Positions 50,101 through 59,916 of a stretch of 64,000 nucleotides of DNA are shown piece after piece. The DNA is from Strix aluco (taxonomy: Eukaryota > Chordata > Aves > Strigiformes > Strigidae), in NCBI RefSeq assembly GCF_031877795.1, contig NC_133940.1:4961985-5025984 (forward strand), given 5' to 3'. The first letter of the stretch is position 1. Each line of letters begins with the position of its first letter. A model generated the notes under the pieces. The model did not search any database, was not told the DNA's origin, and worked only from the letters and a program-made list of their open reading frames with translations. A program made the position numbers and the translations under genes.

Positions 50101-53100
50101 GTCGAGTAAATAGATGAGCTGCTCCTCCTCCAGCCTGCCTGTGTGGGTGCAGCATTGCTCCAAGAGGTGAGGGAGGGATGTCTGATGGGGGAGGGAGAGG
50201 CCAAAGACTTGCAGGGAGTGTTAGGGAGAGATGTTTTATGTCCCAGTTGTGCCCCTTTAATCTGTTTCTTCCATACTGGAAGTCTCAAAGGGTTGGATTT
50301 CATTATCTTCCCAAAAACCCAGATCAGAGATGGGTGCTGTATATCTAAGTGACAACCCTCATGTGAAGACCTGCAGTGGAATTTGCTGCTGCACAGCGTT
50401 GGGATTCAGGACTGAACATCCTTTTCTGGTTGCAGTTACCGTTCAGTTTTTAGTGTAATAACATGGATGCTGCTCGGCTCTCAGGGTCTTTGTAAAGCTT
50501 GTTTCTGGAGAGACTGTGAAGAATTTGAGCCCAGTGCCTGGCAGTGCCGTCTGACGGGCTGGCAGTACCATCCGACAGATGCTTTTAGCTCCGTGAAAAC
50601 AGACGTTTCATCTTCTGCAAAGATGGAGGAGAGGAACTGGGTGTGCTGATAGTTATTAGGTCTAATATTAAAACCCGAGGAGATTGAGGGGAGTTTGGGC
50701 TCATGCTGTGTTTCTTTGAATAATGCCCAGTTAAGTGCAGGCTGACAGTTCCTCATTTTGCTCGAGCTCCTGGTCAGGCATGTATAGTCCACTCCTCCAC
50801 TGTCAAGTCCACTGTCAAGATGTGCTTTGTTCCCTTCCTGACAGACGTGGGATTTGCTTTTTGTTTAAGGGACCTATTTGAGCTCATAGAGCACTGCGCT
50901 TAGAAGTGTATATTGGACCTGTTCTTCATTTGCTCGGCAGCAGATGTGTCCTCTTCCGTTGCTTGACTTGCATCTCTTTGTTCAGGCACTACTTCTGCTT
51001 CTGGCTTTGCTTTGAATCTTAAGCCATTAACTACAACTGGTGCCATTGGAGCTGGGACTTCTACAGCTGCCATCACCACCACCACCACAACCTCCAGGTG
51101 AGTGTTGTGTTACAGCTAATTCCTGACTGGGGCAAGAGGCAGTATTAGTGCTGGTGTCTGGCGGAGGGAGGGGAAATGAGTGTTGTCAGGTTGGTGTTTT
51201 GGTTATTGATCTTGTGTTCTGTACTGTCTCGTGCTTCCTCTCAGCACGCCTCCAGTCATGACTTATGCCCAGCTGGAGAGTTTGATAAACAAGTGGAGTC
51301 TGGAACTGGAAGACCAAGAGAAACACTTTCTGCATCAAGCTACACAAGTTAATGCCTGGGATCAGATGCTGATAGAGAATGGAGAGAAAGTAAGTGACAT
51401 CCAGTGTAACCTGATTTTGCCTGCTTAGGTCCTTAAAGGCCTTTGGTGTTACAGAGGCAGCAAACATCTAGTGTGGATTAACATCTGGGGGCTTTTGAAA
51501 AACTCACTGGATGTCTGTTCTGGTCTGTAGGCATTGAAGCTTGGAAGTCTGCTCTGTGAGTTTACAGTATGATAAAAACTTCTGTGTTTTTATAATGTAG
51601 TTGTGTTCTATTTCCAGATTACTTCATTGCACAGAGAAGTAGAGAAAGTGAAGCTTGATCAGAAGAGGTACGGAACTATGAACTCTTGAGATGATCATGT
51701 TTCTTTTTTGCATCTTCTTGCATTGTGGTATGGCAGATCTAGAATGTAGATAACCTCTAAGTGGGGTAGTTACCATCTTCTCTTTCCAGACTGGATCAAG
51801 AACTAGACTTCATTCTGTCGCAGCAGAAGGAGCTTGAAGACTTGTTGACCCCTCTGGAGGAGTCTGTGAAGGAGCAGAGCGGGACTATCTACTTGCAGCA
51901 CGCCGATGAAGAACGGGAGAGGACGTAAGACAGAAATCTGCTTTGAGCGTGTGATGAGCAGGCTAATGTGGTGATGGTCAGTCAGCAAGAAGTAGAGTTG
52001 GGATGCGTGACAAGATTGAACAGTCAGTGGCCTTTTTCAAATATGTAATCCTGATTTATGCATGGCAATGTAGTTTTTACGCATTAGAAACGGGAATTGC
52101 CTGGAATGAGCCTGGAAAGCTCTTTGGCTGTTGGTGTAATCAGCTGTCTGGGAAAAGGTTACTAATTTTGGCAAAATCTCTGAAAAGGAGTAATTATCTA
52201 GTGATAGAAGCAATGAGAGGAGGATGTGCTATGTGTGGCTCAGGCATCCTTGTAAGCCTGAAGTGTTGGATGGTAGCAGGGTAATTAAAAGAAGTGTTTG
52301 TTGGGTTCAAGAGATGTGAATCTTGAAGAGTGAATCTTTCTTTGGTTGTGACAGAACTTCCAGAAAGGTCTCCACAGTATTGCTTGTCTGTCTCCGTGCA
52401 TCTGTCAAGAGAGGAAGATTCTGTGTGACAGAATCCTCTCGTGCTGCTGCTCCCATGTATCTGCCGGCCTTGGCTGAACGGTGTGGCAGCTGATTCTGAT
52501 CACCCAGAGTGGGAGTGACTGGGAGCAGGTCTTCTGATGTTCACTTTAAACATTCTGACCTTTGTTTCCGTGTGTTTTGCAGCTATAAACTGGCTGAAAA
52601 CATAGATGCCCAGTTGAAGCGTATGGCACAAGATCTGAAGGACATCATTGAGCACCTGAATGCATCAGGAGGCCCAGCTGACACGAGTGACCCGGTAAAT
52701 CAAAGGTTTATTTTTTGCATGTTGGTAAAGAGACGAAGGATATTTAAACAGTTGTAACTCTTTGTCCACTCATGGATACCCCCCTGCCTGTGGTTTCAGC
52801 CTTGGAAGGGTGTTTTGTTTTGTCCTTGGGTTGGTTCTCTTCTGGTAAAACTTGCATTATAACACAGCACAAGCCAGCCTGACTCGGGTCCTTACTCTGC
52901 AGTTCTGTGAATAGTTTTCAGAGTATCTCATTCTGGCATGAACTGTGGTTATTGGCTTGTTGTCTAATTTTTACCTAGATTACAACTTGTTTCTGAGGCA
53001 TTTCTTAACTTTGATCTGGCTGTGTGCTCCACTGCCTGCGTCTTTCTCATGGCAAACCTCAATTTTGTTCAGAATGCCCTCGAAGCTGCTGATTCTTGTA

Positions 53101-55892
53101 TCTTGTACTACTTTTGTATCCCCATGAAAACAAGATCAGAATCACCAGCTCTTTTCATCTTCATCACCAGCTCCCATTCCATCTTACTGTTGCCACCTCA
53201 AACCTCAGGTGATTCCCGTGGTGGTGGTTCCTAGGTCTGAACTGGAATGAGCCGAAGCCACAGGCATATACTCTAAACCAGTCTGTTTCCCTGATGGGAA
53301 AGAGAAGCAAAGCAGCACAGTTGCTGCACAGACTCGCTGGGAAAGTGGCTGCTAGGATAGTGGAGCTGTGCATACGAGAAATTTGATTGCATTGTGTTCC
53401 AAAGGCAGGGACGGGCAGGCTGTCTTTTACTGCTCTTAGTTTTGACGTAGCACAGCAAATGACTTGCACCTTCTCTTTCTGCTCAGCTTCAGCAGATCTG
53501 TAAAATTTTGAATGCGCACATGGATTCGTTGCAGTGGATTGACCAGAACTCAGGTGAGAGTCGTCTTGCAGCTGTTGGGGGAATGTAAACACAAAGCATG
53601 TAGCATGTGTGCATGTGCTTCTTGAACATGAATGAATTCCTGAAGATTCCTGAGGAGTCTTCTCCTTCTTGCTCTCAGTGACACTGTCCCTTCTGTGCTT
53701 GAATTCTGATGTGCATTAAGGCCCCTGCTGAGAAGTAATTCCTGGCAACTGCTGATGTTTTACAGAAAAGCACTGCTTGGCATGCATCAGCGTAAAGTGA
53801 AAACCTTATGTCAAGCTAAGGTTAAATATTTCCACTTCTCAAATGTTGAGGGGCTTTCCTTTGGAATAGGAAAATTGGTGAAGTGTGTGTGTGTAATATT
53901 ATTATCCTCCTCCTCCCCACAATTGCAAGCAAAATCCAGGCAAAACCATGCCTGGTGTACTTGGGTGAAATCAGGCATAATGCTGTCCATGTGTAAATAG
54001 TGTTACTGGCTTAGGTCAGGATTGAATTTGGCTTTTTCTTCCAGAACATATATGTTACCTTCTGCATTCCAAACATGCCTTCATTGGGAAATCTGGTGCA
54101 CCTCCTGTGGCATCAGAATTGTGACTTTGTAGAATGTGTGTGAAAACAGCAACTGGATTCCTTTACATTTTCCTAGAAAGGAGACCCATTTTTTCCCTCT
54201 GTCATTCAGAACCCAAGAAATTGTCTTCTCAGTTAATAACGATTCATTCTCTGTGCTGGGAAGTGTAGATCTAAAGAAACAGTTCATCTTCAGTTCACCT
54301 TCAAACAAGAAAGACGCAATAAGCCCAAGAAATTGCAGGTTCTCAAAAGGTTAATGTGTGTTTCTGTGGGGTTCTTAGCAAGGAGAAGAATTCCTGTTAC
54401 TGTGTGCACTTAAGTGGTATGGTGGAAAAGGATGCAAGTTTGAAGTAAGCCTTTGCGTAGCCCTTGCCATTCGTGAATTGAGTAGGCCTGGGAAGGACAC
54501 GTTCCTTAACAGTCTTTTTGTACATAAAAAACCCCAACCCAACCCACAAACCAGAACTAGGACATCTGTGCTTAGGTAACGTTACCAGTTTGGCTCCGTG
54601 GGGGACACATCCAGGACGGTTTGACAACAGCCGGTGATCTTTTCTCGGCACACTCAGACACGGTGGCTATTAACTCGTCTGACTTGTTAAACAGTCCTGT
54701 GCAAGTGTGGCACTTCATTCGAATTGCTGTTAACCCCACTGCCACAATTAAATGGCCTTGATGAACGTGGACGTGGGGTGGTGCTGCTTCCACGAGTGAA
54801 AGGAGTGTTTGGACAAAGCCTTGTTCTGACCTTCTGCCTCTTCCTGAGAGAAGCAGCCAGTCTCCTCTGTCCTAGTTACACCTGAATTCCAGGCTGAGCA
54901 GGAGAGATCTGGGAGGCAGGGAAGCAGACTGCCATTTTGTGCCATAATCGTTTTTGCATGGTGAAGTTTTGAAAAGTGGCAAACTGAAACGTGTTGCTTA
55001 ATTCGTTACTGGGAGATGCTGGGATTGGCACGATGCACGAAATGGAACCGAACCTGGAATATCTCTCTCCAAGCCACGGGCCGACCTAATCCGTAGCCCT
55101 GTTGCATAGCTTCTGATAAGCTTTCATGGAATGAACTCAGAAACTGCTTTAGCCTGTGCCCAGATTGTTTGTGTGTTGCGATGCCTGATGCGTTTAAAGT
55201 TGACGATCAGTATTTCCTTACGTATTTCCAGTTCCGTGATCTGCAAATAACAGACGATCTGTGCTGTGGCTGCAAGTGCTCTGCAGCTCTTCTGTGCGAT
55301 TGCACCGTCCTTTCTGTATTTACCGTTAAAAGCTTGTTATGGCTCTGTGATATCCTGCAAGAAAAGGTGTATGTATTTCTGTCCTCTTGTGTGCTTCACC
55401 TGTGATTTGCATAATTCAGAGCGAGTTGAGCAGGGGTGGGTAGGGGAAGCTGGTTTGCAGAGCAATTGCAGACCAGCTTGCAGTTCCTGTTCGGGGAGGG
55501 TTTGCTCTACTCTCGGATGCAGCGCCCTGGAACTACAGCAAACGGGCCTGGCAAGCAGCGTCCACAGCGTGTCCCAGGACCCCTCCGATTCCGCCTGCCG
55601 GTCCCGGAATGCCTCAGAATACTTCTTAGACGGTCGTCTTTGCCTTGGAGGGTTAGCAGTGCTCTGTGTTGGGTGGCCCTCCTCCTTTGTGCACTGTCAC
55701 ATCTGAGTGACTGTCAGAATGTTTTTCTGTCTCCTTCTGCGGGCGGAACTGTGCAGGGTTGTGTGTTCGGGTGACTGTTAACGGCTTGTTTCTCCCACAG
55801 CCGTGTTGCAGAGGAAGGTGGAAGAGGTGACAAAGGTTTGCGAGAGCCGCCGCAAGGAGCAGGAGCGCAGTTTTCGGATCACGTTTGATTGA
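46842..55892 (+). CDS. NUP62: NUP62, central-channel FG nucleoporin p62; twelve coding exons
   Basis: The exons 46842-47122, 47626-48014, 48553-48663, 49113-49241, 49863-49958, 50986-51097, 51245-51389, 51618-51667, 51790-51924, 52583-52694, 53487-53553 and 55801-55892 join to 1719 nt (572 residues plus TGA), all with GT-AG introns. Residues 1 to about 372 are a Ser/Thr/Ala/Gly-rich FG domain with FNFG, FSFG, FGFG and LSFG repeats that bind transport receptors. From about 378 (MTYAQLESLINKWSLELED) to 572 (SFRITFD) is the coiled-coil Nsp1/p62 C-terminal domain. In this family it assembles with NUP54 and NUP58 in the pore channel and docks on NUP93. This half is nearly identical to mammalian p62. 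The start has a strong context (GCCGCCATGA). Human p62 is 522 residues, and the extra length here is in the FG region. Human NUP62 has its coding sequence in one exon, whereas this gene is fully split. Confidence 0.97.
47626..48014 (+). CDS. NUP62: NUP62 exon 2 (residues 94-224)
   Basis: The acceptor is TTCTTCTCTAG and the donor GCCG|GTGAGT. It is the largest exon and reads ANAPKINFGG, ITGGFGFGSS, SGFVFGSAG, GSFTFSS, LSFGTAP: the main FG block. Confidence 0.97.
48553..48663 (+). CDS. NUP62: NUP62 exon 3 (residues 224-261)
   Basis: The acceptor is TTGTTTCAG and the donor GGAG|GTAGGA. A symmetric phase 1-1 exon reading LSFGSLTSTAATSAP and ALSFGTKLG. Confidence 0.95.
49113..49241 (+). CDS. NUP62: NUP62 exon 4 (residues 261-304)
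   Basis: The acceptor is CCCTTGGTAG and the donor TCAC|GTAAGT. A symmetric phase 1-1 exon, Thr/Ser/Ala rich with GSTGPTLFSSI but no FG dipeptide. It matches the STGPSLFASI region of mammalian p62. Confidence 0.94.
49863..49958 (+). CDS. NUP62: NUP62 exon 5 (residues 304-336)
   Basis: The acceptor is TCTGTTTACAG and the donor ACTA|GTAAGA. A symmetric phase 1-1 exon of 96 nt reading GAPSTGTASLGTLGFGLKIP. Confidence 0.94.
50986..51097 (+). CDS. NUP62: NUP62 exon 6 (residues 336-373)
   Basis: The acceptor is CTTTGTTCAG and the donor CCAG|GTGAGT, phase 1 in and 2 out. It reads SGFALNLKPLTTTG, matching the GFALNLKPL block that closes the FG domain in p62. Confidence 0.96.
51245..51389 (+). CDS. 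NUP62: NUP62 exon 7 (residues 373-421)
   Basis: The acceptor is TTCCTCTCAG and the donor AGAAA|GTAAGT. It starts the coiled-coil domain: MTYAQLESLINKWSLELED, then QATQVNAWD and LIENGEK. Confidence 0.97.
51618..51667 (+). CDS. NUP62: NUP62 exon 8 (residues 422-438)
   Basis: A 50-nt exon, shorter than most ORF cut-offs. The acceptor is CTATTTCCAG and the donor AAGAG|GTACGG. It reads ITSLHREVEKVKLDQK, conserved with mammalian p62. Confidence 0.96.
51790..51924 (+). CDS. NUP62: NUP62 exon 9 (residues 438-483)
   Basis: The acceptor is TCTCTTTCCAG and the donor GGAC|GTAAGA. It reads LDQELDFILSQQKELEDLL, then SGTIYLQHADEERERT: heptad-type coiled coil, nearly invariant in vertebrates. Confidence 0.97.
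52583..52694 (+). CDS. NUP62: NUP62 exon 10 (residues 483-520)
   Basis: The acceptor is GTGTTTTGCAG and the donor CCCG|GTAAAT. It reads YKLAENIDAQLKRMAQDLK, then IIEHLNASGGPADTSDP. Confidence 0.97.
53487..53553 (+). CDS. NUP62: NUP62 exon 11 (residues 521-543)
   Basis: A 67-nt exon. The acceptor is TTTCTGCTCAG and the donor CTCAG|GTGAGA. It reads LQQICKILNAHMDSLQWID, conserved in p62. Confidence 0.97.
55801..55892 (+). CDS. NUP62: NUP62 exon 12 (residues 543-572) and stop
   Basis: The acceptor is TTTCTCCCACAG. It reads VLQRKVEEVTKVCESRRKE, then RSFRITFD and TGA (55890-55892), the invariant end of vertebrate p62. It follows the longest intron of the gene (2.2 kb), in which I recognise no repeat. 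Confidence 0.98.
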
Positions 55893-55992
55893 ATGGCTCT
55901 AAGTTTAAAGGATTAACCTGTGGTCTCAACAGAAAAGAGGTTTTTGGGGACCTAGATCTCATGTTCTGGTTTGGGCTTGTTTCCTTTCTTGC

Positions 55993-55998
55993 AATAAA
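55993..55998 (+). terminator. NUP62 poly(A) signal, proximal (AATAAA)
   Basis: AATAAA 100 bp after the stop, followed within 20-40 bp by TTTGTTGTTTGTT and GTGTCTGGCTGG, a good U/GU-rich downstream element. It would give a very short 3' UTR. Confidence 0.75.
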
Positions 55999-56406
55999 AT
56001 TTGTTGTTTGTTCCAAAGGCAGTCTTTGCAGTGTCTGGCTGGCATTCACCCCGTCCCGTCTGAGAGGGGCATGAAGTTTGTGCAGAAAGCGTGTGCTCTG
56101 TGTCTCTGTTGTTTATAACTGCATGCAGACTGGTGAGATGCACAAACGCTGCCCTTGAGGGATGCAGGCAGCGTGTGCCTCCACGGCTGAGCTCTCCAGT
56201 ACTTCAGCATAACTTGAATATGTTCGGTCGGGACTTGCTCAGCTTTTCTGCAGGTCCGTGCAGAGATGGTTTAATGAAGAGGTCTCCTCAGAAGGAGCTG
56301 CAGCAGTCTGAGAGACTCAAGTTCCTCCTGTTGCCAGCTGGAGTTTGTGTTTCAGTTAGGTATGCTTCCACCTCTGAGAGCGGGCCTTGTTCTCTGTACT
56401 TTTGGC

Positions 56407-56412
56407 AATAAA
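56407..56412 (+). terminator. NUP62 poly(A) signal, distal (AATAAA)
   Basis: A second AATAAA about 515 bp after the stop, followed by TCCTTGTGCTGGTACCTGT and an ATTAAA at 56450. It could serve a longer 3' UTR isoform. Confidence 0.5.
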
Positions 56413-56459
56413 GTCCTTGTGCTGGTACCTGTAAGCACAATTTCTGCGCAATTAAAGAT

Positions 56460-57122
56460 GATTCGATGTGCCAGTAGAAGAACGGTGCATGTGTGGTGAT
56501 TTGGTGTCGTGTAGTTTGTTGAGTCGCAAGGGTGCAGGAAAGAACCTGGTCAACGAGTCTGCTGCGAAGGGTTTTTAGGAGGCAGAGTCCTATCGCTGGT
56601 TTTTGGTAAGTGTGATTATCATGCACGTTCCAATGTATCTTTACTCGTAGAGGGAAGTGAATGATCACTATTTAGAAAACTGCCCTCATACTCGGTTCTC
56701 CTTTGCCCCTTTATGCTTCTATTCTGGGAAATGCTGAAGGGGCACAAATAATGTGTAGTGGGCTTTAGTGTGAGTTTACCTACCTCTGCCTGCACCCCGT
56801 CGGCTTTGTCTTTATTGTCCCCTGGAGAAAGGGAAGGGCCTTCTTACTAGACCGATTTAGTGCCTTTAATGTGAGTTAAAACTTGTGAGTTGCTCGTTAG
56901 CTTTTTCTTTCCCCTGTGTGTGGACTTCATGGTCGTTAGAGGAGAGGGAGGGGAGTCTCACAGCTGCTCCAGAGGAGCCTGTTGTTGGTGGGACCTGTGG
57001 GAAACCCCTGCGGAGGATCCAGACCCTTCGCTGCGGGTGTTCACGGGGGAGCGGAGCCATTTTAGTGTCCCAGTCACTGCTAGGAGTAACTGCATTTTGA
57101 CTTTGAGGCTTGCAGCTGCCTG
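56460..57122. other. Spacer between NUP62 3' end and the rearranged block
   Basis: No gene or repeat was recognised. The copied DNAAF6-derived sequence begins close to 57123. Confidence 0.5.
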
Positions 57123-58586
57123 GAAAAATCCTACAGGAGAATCTTCAGTAGGCCAAAGGCAGCTTGGTGTTTACATTCTGTCCCTCAAGAAGGTGGCAAG
57201 ATTCAAAAGGGCAGGGAAAGAGCACAAAGCACAGGTGGGAAATACAGGTTCAGCTCACCACTATATCTTCACAGCAGGCTTTGGAGAGGTCTTTCCTGCT
57301 CATCCCAAAGAACATAAAGCACTAAATTTGTATTTAGAACATATGTTACTCCTACTAAATTGAGCAATCTTTTGGAATGTCTCTGTTCCTCTAGGTTTGC
57401 TGAAAACTTACATTTTTCAAGGCTTTAGAAAAATCTTTGTATTAAAAGCATTCCAGTTGATGATTACAGTCTCCTTCACCTCAGTATCTTGTGAATGAGA
57501 ATTGGCAGAGGGAGGATGTTTTCCTTTCCCTTAAATCCCCTTGACCCAGCCTCTATGTCAAGGAAATCCTCCTGTCAGGCATAAAATATCTACCACTTCA
57601 AAAGGGGTAAAGTGTCGAAGGATGAATTATTAATCTTCCCCAAGCCCCCTGACAGGAGATTTTTAAGGGAGAACTCTGCTCATTTACAAAAGGACCTCCT
57701 CCTCATGTAGAAATCCAGTTCTTCCCATTAATTATTGAGCACAGCCCAGATAGGGGACTGAAGACACATGGAAGTTCACGGGCAGAACACCATGGTTTAT
57801 GCCTGTCCTACATGGAAAAATGTATTTTCTAGCAACTTGATGGCTTTTATAGTGGAATCTCTGGTCATTGTTGGAATCCCAAGCAAAAATATGTGTTCTT
57901 TTTGGCACAGTTCCTTTCCTGCTACACTCGTCCTGGTCCTTGCTGACCTTTCCTACGGCTCATAACCAAGCTGCCTGATAACGTGTCAGCATTAGCTCCA
58001 GGAGGAGTTTTACGTTAACGTTGCCAGGACTAAGCTCGTCTTCCTTCCTGTCCTGAGTACAATCCAAGGTGCTGACACAAATTTAGGAACCCTGGAGACA
58101 TGTGTTCTCGTTGTCTGAGAGTCTGCTTTCTGTATGATGCCAGAACACCTGGAGTCAGGTAAAGCAGGTGATTGCCCGGGGGTTCCAGGCAAAGAACGGG
58201 GCGCAGGAAGGCGAGTAACTGAAACCTGTCTCGGTCTGTCGAGGGCAGCACCGAACAAAGCTTCTATTCCTCCCTCTGCATGGTCTAAACAGGGTTGTGA
58301 AACTTTTGAGGGGAATATGGTATGACTGCCTTTCATGGTATGCTTTGTAGCTCTTCCTCCTCGTAGGCATAGGCTCAGTCCCACACAGTTTACTCCATGA
58401 GGATCCTTTCAGGCGAGTACTTAGAAGCCCGTCTTCCCTGTTTGTGCTAAGTGAGCATTAACAGTTCCATGAGAGTACTGCCATGGAGCTTTTTGCTGCT
58501 CAGCTATGATTCCCCTCAGCCCGTGGCCAGGCTGTGCTCTGTACTCTTGTTTATCATCACCACTGGAGGCTGCTGTGCTCTGGAGT
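57123..58586 (+). repeat. Copied DNAAF6 segments B1, B2 and B3, joined
   Basis: B1 (about 57123-57312) matches 37933-38115, B2 (57321-57367) matches 38688-38734, and B3 (57371-58586) matches 40184-41398, in the same order and orientation. B3 is 1216 bp against 1215 bp, with about 17 differences seen by eye (about 98.5% identical). B1 and B2 are visibly less similar, with a small insertion and gap near 57140-57165. The joins leave out about 570 and 1450 bp of source. B3 ends abruptly at 58586, where LTR-like ERV sequence starts. Confidence 0.92.
57259..57312 (-). pseudogene. Partial copy of a DNAAF6 exon
   Basis: These 54 bp copy the 3' part of the DNAAF6 exon 38062-38158, with its GTGAGC donor side, and carry two substitutions. 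The 5' 43 nt of the exon and its acceptor are absent, so it cannot be spliced as an exon. It lies antisense to NUP62, downstream of it. Confidence 0.88.
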
Positions 58587-58834
58587 CCAGGAGACTATTG
58601 ACCAAAATTAAGTGATTGGCCTTGGGTTGGGGCTTGGGGATTGGGTGATGGGTGATATGGGTATAATTGAGAGGTGTGAACTGGGGTAGGGGTCTCTCTC
58701 CAGAGGCACCCAGCTCAAACTTACCTGAAAACTAATAAAACAATAATTAGAATCCTTCACACAGGCTTCGCATAATCAGCAGGATCCTAGGGTCAGACCC
58801 TGTTACAGTGGCCAGCGTGTGTAAATCCATAACA
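58587..58834 (+). mobile_element. Partial 5' LTR of the ERV
   Basis: About 248 bp lie between the end of copied segment B3 and the primer-binding site. A TATAA word at 58662-58666 and an AATAAA at 58734-58739 would mark U3 and R, and the LTR would end in AACA at 58834, three bases before TGG. No TG start is visible, so the outer part of U3 seems to be lost at the junction with B3. Confidence 0.65.
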
Positions 58835-58837
58835 ATT

Positions 58838-58855
58838 TGGCAACCCAGGTGGGAC
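58838..58855 (+). other. Retroviral primer-binding site, arginine tRNA-like
   Basis: TGGCAACCCAGGTGGGAC starts three bases after the LTR end. TGG pairs with the CCA tail of a tRNA. From memory the rest fits the 3' end of arginine tRNAs (CCG or CCU anticodon) best, with about two mismatches in 18. It does not fit the Trp, Pro or Gln sites of common avian and mammalian retroviruses. Confidence 0.6.
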
Positions 58856-59094
58856 CCTAGGCAACCACCAGCAGAAGCTCTTGTCTCCAAACATACAGTT
58901 GGTGCCAATAGGGGAGTTCACTTGGGATCTTTGGCGGTGGGAGGCACTGAACCTGGTGAGTCTTAAATTCTTGCTTCAAAATTCTAAATTCTGGTAAAAT
59001 AGTGCACTAAAGGAGAATTGCATGGCTTGATCAGCATAAGACGCAAAACTGGGAGAACTGTGTGGCTGAGCAGCATAAGGTTCAGAGTTTTAGA

Positions 59095-59339
59095 ATGACA
59101 AATACTTTCGTCATAGAAAAGGAGACACCCTTAGCCGAAGTACTGGAAAACTGGTGTAAAATTGATGGTACCAAAGGAATGAGGAAAAGGGATTAGTAAC
59201 ATTATGCCAAGAGGGTTGGCCACTTCTTACACAAGAGGGCAATCTGGCAGAAATGTGGCCATCACAGGGAACCATTGACAATCAGGAATTAACCTTCCTG
59301 CGTCCACATTTGGAGGACAGGTTCCCTGGACAAGTGGAG
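59095..59339 (+). pseudogene. ERV gag, N-terminal (matrix-like) part, broken
   Basis: From an ATG at 59095 the frame reads TPLAEVLENW, a pattern of gammaretroviral-type matrix starts. It hits a stop at 59194, and a one-base frame change near 59190 moves the similarity to another frame up to the inserted LTR. Matrix normally directs Gag to the membrane, but this copy cannot make a product. Confidence 0.75.
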
Positions 59340-59916
59340 TGTCATGGTTTAACCCCAGCTGGCAACTAAGCCCCGCACAGCCACTTGCTTACTTCCCTCA
59401 CAGTGGGATGTGGGAGAAAATCAGAAGAGTAAAAGTGAGAAAACTCGTGGGTTGAGATGAAAACAGTTCAATAGGTAAAGCAAAAGCTGCGCACGCAAGC
59501 AAAGCAAAATAAGGAATTCATTCACCACTTCCCATCAACAGGCAGGTGCTCAGCCACCTCTCAGAAAGCAGGTCTCCATCACGTGTAAGAGTTATTTGGG
59601 AAGACAAATGCCATCATTCCAGATGTCCCCCCGCCTCCTTCCCCCAGCTTTTATAGCTGAGTATGATGTCATATGGTCTGGGATATCCCTTTGGTCAGCT
59701 GGGGTCAGATCTCCCGGCTGTGTCTCCTCCCAACCTCTTGTGCTGTACCCCCAGCATCCTCACTGGTGGGGTGTGTGAGAAGCTGAAGTCCTTGACTCTG
59801 TGTAAGCACTGCTCAGAAATAACAAAAACATCCCTATTTTCTGCACAAATCCAAAACACAGTCCCATACAAGCTACTATGGAAAAAATTAACTCTATCCC
59901 AGTCAAAATCAGCCCA
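59340..59916 (-). mobile_element. Solo LTR (avian ERV, type I) nested in gag, 577 bp
   Basis: The insert runs from TGTCATGGTTTAACCCC to ATCAGCCCA. It is flanked by TGGAG (59335-59339) and TGGAA (59917-59921), a five-base target duplication with one change. A TATAAAAG box lies on the minus strand (59655-59648). It is almost the same length as the 12710-13285 copy and colinear with it. The gag similarity resumes directly after it, so the insertion is later than the ERV. Confidence 0.93.

Noticed and set aside
51949-52060. Possible C/D-box snoRNA in a NUP62 intron (GTGATGA then CTGA)
   Set aside because: There is no terminal stem next to the boxes and no convincing internal D'/C' pair.
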